Source of the DNA: Pleurodeles waltl
Lineage: Eukaryota > Chordata > Amphibia > Caudata > Salamandridae
Assembly: GCF_031143425.1 (NCBI RefSeq)
Contig: NC_090447.1
Span: forward strand, 136,357,106-136,421,105
DNA: 64,000 nt
Direction: 5' to 3'
Shown here piece by piece: positions 57,450 through 64,000 of the stretch (the stretch's first letter is position 1; every line of letters starts with the position of its first letter). Position numbers and translations under genes: made by a program. The notes beneath the pieces are model-generated. The model did no database searches, was not told the DNA's origin, and saw only the letters and a list, made by a program, of their open reading frames with translations.

Positions 57450-60367
57450 GTCTGTGTTTTGTTAAAATCCTTTTTGGGATAGCTGCCTTGGTCACTGTCC
57501 ACTGTTCGGCCCAGTCCCACACTTCCTTGGTTTGAGTGAAGAGGATGTTGCAACTTCTGTGTCACAGCCAGAACATGTCACTTTGGTTCTTTACTGCCAC
57601 AGAGGGACAATAAGACTCTCCTATTCGCCATCATGATAGGGCCTGTCTTTCTTGCCATTTGCAGCATCATATCTCAATCTCTATATTTCCTGAATATGGA
57701 ACTACTGCCTGGTTGGTACTCTGTGAGTGTATGCTATTGTAAAGAATGTGAAGAATACTTTGGGTATTATTTCTGTGCTTGCCCATGATTCAGGTAAAGT
57801 TATTTGCTCAGCCCTTCTACTTTCTCGTATAGACCTTCTAACCTTATATTGGTCCTTTGTACCTTCTCCTCTAGATTCGAGGAAACGTACTCTCCCAGGT
57901 GGATCAGCTAGGAGGTACTTCATGGAGGTAGACTTGGATTAGAGTCATGGATTCAAGTTTTTTATAGTTTCCTCTGTTTCTGTGGTCATTTTCAAGCTCT
58001 TTGTTCTGGTCCACCCTCAGCAAAGTTTACGTCTATTCTCTAGTCTTGGTTAAACAGCCAGAATGTTATCCATCTTGTCTAGAAAATCTAGTAGAGTTTT
58101 TTGCTCCCTTTTCTGAGGGGAGCAAATGGCACCTACACAGACTGTCTTCATCAATCCTTAGATCTCCTTGCAGATGGTTTAGCATTTTTTGTAACCACCT
58201 TTGTATTTAAAAAGCAAACATTTCCATCAACAGCATCTAAAGATGGTATTGCACCTCATGGTGTTGAAGTTGACAGCACTTGTTCTGGTAACGGGAGGGG
58301 TTGGAAAAAGCTTTCTCCCCCAGTTTACCTATCGGCTGGGATGTTTTGTGAATTCATCCATTGGGGGGGTGTCTCAGGCTCTGTTGGTGTCATCACAAAC
58401 TTCCCTTTCTCTGGTGGGCCACAGCATAGCCGTGTGCTGACTTATTGACATGGACACCTTTTCCTGTTTCAAGGATGAGAGCAGGCTCTGGGAGCCCTGG
58501 CCATCTTTCTACCCACTCAGCATTGGTGATTCCATAGCTGTGCCAATGAATATTAGGATTATAGATGGCTCCGCTTCAGACCTTTATCTTTAGCTTTTCA
58601 CAGAAAGCTCTCATGAAAACCATACTAAGAAGGCCTTTGGCAACATTGACAACTTTATAACTGTCCCAGTTCAAACCTTGAGCTCTAATTTCTGTTTCTA
58701 ATTTTTTGTTTAGCTGCTATACAAGGAGGTCAGAATCTTGAAATAACCATGTTGCAATGGAGCCAGAGAGATTTTTTACAATTCATCTTTCTTTGCTTTT
58801 TGTTTTTTTCTGGGCATTCCTGGATTAAGCTTGCTTCTTGGATCTGCATTCTCTTCAGTCTCCATCTTGATCTCATGTGGTCTTTTGTCCTTTCCACTCC
58901 TATCATTTAATCTTGACTTTGTCTTCTAGAGGTCTTTTCCTGCCATCTCACTTTTTCCTCCTGTCTTGTAGCCTTACCCTACAGACAGATGCTCTTAATA
59001 CTTCATATTTTTATCCCTTATCCTCACCTTGGAGAAGACAAACAATGTTCTATGAAGCTAGTCCTCCTTGCAGCCCTTAAAAGGCAGAGACCAATTCCAC
59101 ACCAAGAGTCCCAGTGTATCAGTCAGGGAAAAATAACCTCTTTCGAACATTTGACCTAGAGACAATGTTGTTCTGATTCCACTCATTCGTGTATTAATTG
59201 AATCTTTGTATTTGGCTTTGATAACTTATAAATTAATATAGTCCTTTCCACAGAGCAGCACACGTGGATCATAGCTGGAATACTGTTTCCTTGTTCGGGA
59301 AACATATTCTCACAGCCTGTCAGGCTTTAATTCTAACCTCATGCAACATCTATTGGGTATAGCAATAGCAAGTCATTAGTGTTGTACTGAACCCTCAGTT
59401 GAGTCTTCTTCAGTTCTCTTTGTGCACCCTACTTACCAAGCACATCACCTCCAGCAACGCCCTGTTCAAATGTGACGTGACAATTGAGCCCATTGAACCA
59501 CAGAGGAATGGTCCTGCTTAGACTGTCCAAGCCTCTAACCTCTGGGACCCATTCAAAGGCCCTGGCTTGCAGATGTATGGCTGCTAGCTCCTGATGTCTT
59601 GTTGCTGACCAGAGCACTAGGTCTAGGAGCAATAACTCCAGAAATGCTTCACTTGGGGGTTACAGGTTATCATCACCTTTCATCTCAGTGCCACTGCACT
59701 CTCTTTCAAGTGCAGCAACATAGATGTTCAGTGTTGCCATTAGCCTGGTTCTATCTGCCGCTCTGCTTGACTTCTTTGTCTGCAGCTTCAAGTTGCCACA
59801 GTCATCTTGGCCTCTGCTTCTTTGGAAAATGAGACATGACCCTCTAACAGAATGGTACTTGGGGATCCAATAAAGCTGGGACAACTTTGTTTGGTGTATT
59901 CAATTAGGTGCTGTTAGTTTAAACAGGATTGCAGTTTTTCTAGCCAGTGGGAGCTTCCCAAAAAAGTGTCTGCTCACCTGAGCGGTTGGCAACCTTCTAT
60001 TATTTGTTAGCTTACTAAAAGTACATGAAACAGATTTGGAAAGAAGATTGTTATCTATAAACAGTACATAGACTACATCTACTGTATCAGACAATTCTAA
60101 GTAGAGGAGAATAGGTTAACAAGGTAAAACTGCAGAAGTGAGTGCAATGTATCAGTTGGAAAGGCAATGTGCAAAAGAGCTACAAAGCCAAAAGTTTCCA
60201 GTATGCTGTGGTTTAATAGCAGGTTGCAGGAGAACTTGACTTTTAGAAATGTACAACTGGCCACTCTCTCAGGCGTCTTAAGAAATGTTATTTCTTTGTT
60301 CCCCTCTAACAGTACCTATCTGTTCAACTTCTGATGATCAAATACTCAACTGACAAAATCATGTGAT
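57450..60367. other. Unassigned stretch
   Basis: Mostly featureless. One - strand frame at 59632-59429 (67 codons, with LARAFEWVPEV-like content) ends in GGDVLGK at a consensus splice donor (GGTAAGTAG), noted separately. The remainder shows no motif. Confidence 0.3.
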
Positions 60368-60370
60368 TTA

Positions 60371-61104
60371 GGGCTGCATGTACAAACCTTTTGCCCATAG
60401 CAAACGGGCTGATTCGCAGAACTGGCCCATTTGTGAATGCAAAAAGGTATTTTGGGATGTAGAAAGCTCTATTTGCGATTTGGTAACCTCTTACCGAATC
60501 GCAAATTGGGTTTGTGATTTGGTATTAGGAAAGGGCGTGTTCAGGGCATTCCTTCTTAATACAAAATCACATATGTATGTGAAAATGTTTTGCTACCAAA
60601 ATGCTGTAGCAAAAGATTTCCAGTATACCACCACATTTTATTTGGTACTAACCTATTCATAAATGGGAAGGAATCCCCAAGGGACACTTACCCTTTGTTA
60701 ATGTTTGTAAAAACATTGTTTAAGAGCAGGCATGGTCACACAGGCCACTTCCTTCTCTTAAGAAATGAAAAGAAATTTTTTAATTTATCTCTTTAAACGC
60801 ATGACATTTTCGTTTTGAGAAAATGGGCTGCATATAAAAAAGAGATTGCTTTATTGAAAAGCAATCACAGACATGGTGGTCTGCTGACCCCAGCAGGCCA
60901 CCATCACTGTGATTTTAACGATTCCCAATGGGTTGCAAACTGAGACCTACCTCATTAATATTAAGGATGTAGGCCTATTTGCCACCCACTGGGAATCGTA
61001 ACTATGTGTCAAAGACACATTTCTACATCGGTCCTTATGATTATCAAATAGCAAGCTGCTAAGATTTGCTATTTGGTAATTGAAAACCTTTGTATATATG
61101 GCCC
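60371..61104. mobile_element. MITE (734 bp)
   Basis: Left GGGCTGCATGTACAAACCTTTT; right complemented GGGCCATATATACAAAGGTTTT. The flanks share only TA (TTTA on the left, TATA on the right). The interior has paired CAATCACAGACATGGTGG/CCACCATCACTGTGATT near 60860-60915 and CGATTCCCAATGGG/CCCACTGGGAATCG near 60920-61000. No coding capacity. Confidence 0.75.
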
Positions 61105-61527
61105 TATATTACATAAGCAACGTTGTTTTGGCAGTACTGAGATTTGTTGATAGATTGTTTACATCAGTGCTTCACAAACCTTTTAGAACCATGACCCAAT
61201 TTGTTAGACCGAAAAGCTTTTGTGACCCACCTGGCTTTAATGGACATAAGGCAACACATTTTTTAATGTAACTAAAGCATCCTGTGGTAGTGCATTGTCA
61301 TTTACAGATAGCACATTTTCCATTGCAATGTCTTCTAAATTTGGACAAAGAACATACAAATGATGAGTAGAAATGAGATTTCTGTGAATATGTATCATTT
61401 GTGCTTCACCTAAGTAAAGTTCCTAGGTTTGTACTGATCCTATTGAAATGTCTGAGGCCTATTTACATGCACTCTGTGCCACCGGTCGGTCACATTTTGT
61501 GATACACCGGTGGTGCATAGTGCAGGC

Positions 61528-61588
61528 CCATATCTACAAGGCCACGCAAAGCCACTTTGTGTGGCTTTTCGTGGCCTTGTAGATATGG
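61528..61588. repeat. 61-bp hairpin with 28-bp arms
   Basis: CCATATCTACAAGGCCACG (from 61528) pairs with CGTGGCCTTGTAGATATGG (to 61588). The arms are 28 bases with one mismatch and a 5-base loop (TTTGT). A GGCCCATATCTAC start suggests two MITE ends almost back to back. It has the size and shape of a pre-microRNA stem, but there is no sign of expression in the sequence. Confidence 0.8.
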
Positions 61589-62038
61589 TGTAAGGCAATA
61601 CAGTGCAAATCGCTGCATTGGCTTACACTGCATCAGGGAGTGGTTCCATGAGTGTTGCGCTGGGTTTTCCAACGCAACACCCATGGATTATGATGCATTC
61701 CCAGATTTACAAGAATCTGTAAACCCGGGGATGGGTCAAAATCTTACGCCTCCCAGAAGAAACTGCAAGGAGAAGAAATGTCTTTATTTCTTCTTGCTTT
61801 TATCTCTTTCTATGTGTGCTGAATTCTGCAGCACATATAGAAAGAGGAAAAAGCCTCTGAAGATTGATTTTGTGCAGGAAGGTGTCACTTCCTGCAAAGA
61901 AACAATCCTGTCTGCAACATGGACATCCTGGCATGGTGCCTATGTCGGCACTATGGGAGGGGAAAGAACTGCACAGTATTTTGTAGATACAGCGCATTTC
62001 TGCCCTTTCCCTATAGCGCAGCGCAGCAAGGTCACTTG

Positions 62039-62948
62039 GGGCCATATTTATACTTTTTGACGCACAACTGCGCCAACGCAGTTGTGCGTCCAAAAATCTG
62101 AACGCCGGCTAACGCCATTCCAAAGCACCATGCGGGCGCCTTATTAATGGAATGACGTTAGCCGGCGCAGCTGACTGGTGTGCGTAAAAAAAATGACCCA
62201 CACCAGGCAGCGCCGGCGTAGGGGAAAATGGAGCTTGGGCGTCAAAAAATGGGGCAAGTCAGGGCTGAGGCAAAATATTGGCCTCAACCCGATTTGCGCC
62301 ATTTTTTTGGACTCCCAACCCCCATTGAAATGACTCCTGTTTTAGCACAGACAGGAGTCATGCCCCCTTGCCCAATGGCCATGCCCAGGGGACTTATGTC
62401 CCCTGAGCATGGTCATTGGGCATAGTGGCATGTAGGGGGGCACAAATCAGGCCCCCCTATGCCACAAAAAAAAAAAAAAAAATACTTACCTGAACTTACC
62501 TTAAGTTACCTGGGATGGGTCCCTCCATCCTTGGGCGTCCTCCTAGGGTGGGCAAGGGTGGCAGGGGGTGTCCCTGGGGGCATGGGAGGGCACCTCTGGG
62601 CTCCTTCCGAGCCCACAGGTCCCTTAACGCCTGCCCTGACCAGGCGTTAAAAAATGACGCAAAAGCGGCTGGATGTCATTTTTTTTGACCCGCCCTCTCC
62701 CGTGCGCCATTTTTGCACGGGAGTTTAAATAAGGCGCACATGCCTTGGAGTCATTTTTTAGACGGGAGCGCCTAGCTTGCATATCATTAACGCAAGGTAG
62801 GTGTCCACGCTAAAAAATTACGCAAACTCCAAGATCTTTGGCGCTAGACGGGTCTAACGCCAAAGTATAAATATGGAGTTAGCTTTGCGTCGGATTTGCG
62901 TCAAAAAAACGACGCAATTCCGGCGCAAACAGAGTATAAATATGCCCC
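62039..62948. mobile_element. Foldback MITE, copy 2 (910 bp)
   Basis: Ends GGGCCATATTTATACTTT and, complemented, GGGGCATATTTATACTCTG; flanked by TTG (62036-62038, 62949-62951). It is the same family as 10498-11422 in inverse orientation. The internal hairpins around GACTCCTGT/ACAGGAGTC and CATGCCCAGGGGAC/GTCCCCTGAGCATG are shared, as are the AGGGGGGCACAAAT and CCTGGGGGCA words. Confidence 0.85.
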
Positions 62949-62951
62949 TTG

Positions 62952-64000
62952 GTGCGTGGCCCTGCACCACTGGGCTTGTAAAGCTCCTCTGTTTCCAGCA
63001 CTCTACGAAATTGCAAAAAACATGTTTGTCATTTTTGCTTTCCTGACAACTGGAAGCGTCCAGTTCATTTACAGCGATTTTCAATATGCTGTGTTTGTTT
63101 CCCCCCTCCCTGTACTCCAATAAAATTGTGACATAATTCACTTAAAAAAAACTCCTCTCTCTTTGCAGTCAAAGAAAGAAAAGTGATCACCAATCCCGTG
63201 TTTACAAAAATAAGCAGCAATTTGCCAGAGGACACAGCCTGAACTCTGGCTTTGAATCGGGAAAATGTGACAAGGTCCTCTTTATTTATTGCACGGACTT
63301 TTCCAGCCATACAAAAATCGTCTCAACTGATCTACCTTTAAAGATTTGTGTCAGTGGTATTTGAATATGTTGTCAATAAAAGCTAGTGGCAGTATTTTCA
63401 TTTGTAGTAGTGCGTTGCAGGTTATATGACATTACGCTGCACCACATACCATATTTTGAATTCTGATTTTGATTCTGATTTCATTGGCATTTAAAAAAAA
63501 AAACATATTGCTAAGCAAATTAAAGGTTAACAATAGAACTTAATTCCAACAAATGCAAACATCATTGATATAAACCTGTGTACACGACGTGGTAAAATAT
63601 CGCTGACAAATTTAATTAATTGGAACACACAACTGTTGCATGCTATGACCTGTCTGTGACTATAATCAAAGAAGGTCTTTATTTATGTAGAGTGATTCCT
63701 ACTTTATATAGGGTTGCATAGTTCTGTGTAGTGTTCGATTCTAAAACAGGCTTAGTTCGATTCCATGCACAATTAATTTACATTTTAATCGATTTGCGGG
63801 ATTTCATTCAGGAGTGTTACTTCCAACTGATGTTTATCGTCGCGTCTCATCCCGCCAGGGAATATGTCTATGAAACTCATTAACAAACTGGACTATTTAA
63901 TACACCTAAAGCATCTGGATTCATTCTGTCACTTGTGCCATTAGCACCTGCTTCCCTCCTCATTGTTAAACAAGTGCAAACAATGTCTCCCCTGATTAAT
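62952..64000. other. Unassigned end of the window
   Basis: No gene, RNA gene or repeat end could be supported. Frames at 62854-63310 lack motifs. Confidence 0.4.

Overview
The window reads as non-genic DNA from a vertebrate with a very large, transposon-filled genome. A salamander, most likely a newt of the Pleurodeles/Notophthalmus group, fits best. That is an inference from three things: two long PIF/Harbinger elements with their accessory genes and many short Harbinger-type derivatives, a retroviral fragment with a Tas/Bel-like position for small ORFs, and L2-type LINEs. I found no convincing host-gene exon, rRNA gene, functional tRNA gene or CRISPR array. Nearly every long open frame is a decayed transposon gene or an accidental frame through a tandem repeat.

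Layout. 1-9661: the 3' part of an endogenous retrovirus on the + strand (broken env, small downstream frames, polypurine tract, 3' LTR). It is split by a 6.2 kb Harbinger element (908-7099), which is itself split by a tRNA-derived SINE (1664-2023). 9662-21310: mostly unassigned DNA, with a 925 bp foldback MITE, an L2 LINE tail, a decayed transposon-like gene on the - strand and a 1.2 kb Harbinger-type MITE. 21329-30230: one L2-like LINE on the - strand (endonuclease near 30.1 kb, reverse transcriptase near 21.4-22.1 kb). A 3.8 kb element flanked by TTAA cuts it, and a later 3,088 bp tandem duplication spans the LINE/TTAA-element junction. 31323-35322: a series of short Harbinger-type MITEs and a foldback. 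35347-43628: a more complete 8.3 kb Harbinger element with TTA target duplications. It carries a Myb/SANT-like gene (+), a HARBI1-type transposase (-), a second Myb/SANT-like gene (+) and in-gene tandem arrays. 43992-49761: a piggyBac-type transposase gene (-) interrupted by a 4.2 kb element made of a G-rich and a C-rich minisatellite. 50-64 kb: foldbacks, MITEs, another retroviral env-like fragment cut by a MITE, a degenerate ~95 bp tandem array and long unassigned stretches.

How the parts work together. The one coherent genetic system is the Harbinger element: an antisense transposase between two different Myb/SANT-like DNA-binding genes. The 6.2 kb copy is a deletion derivative that lost the transposase and the distal part of the first Myb gene. 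Both autonomous transposase genes are dead here: the first catalytic Asp is replaced in each (Glu in the HARBI1-type, Asn in the piggyBac-type), and both carry stops and frameshifts. Nesting gives a partial order of events, and several copies preserve 3-bp target duplications.
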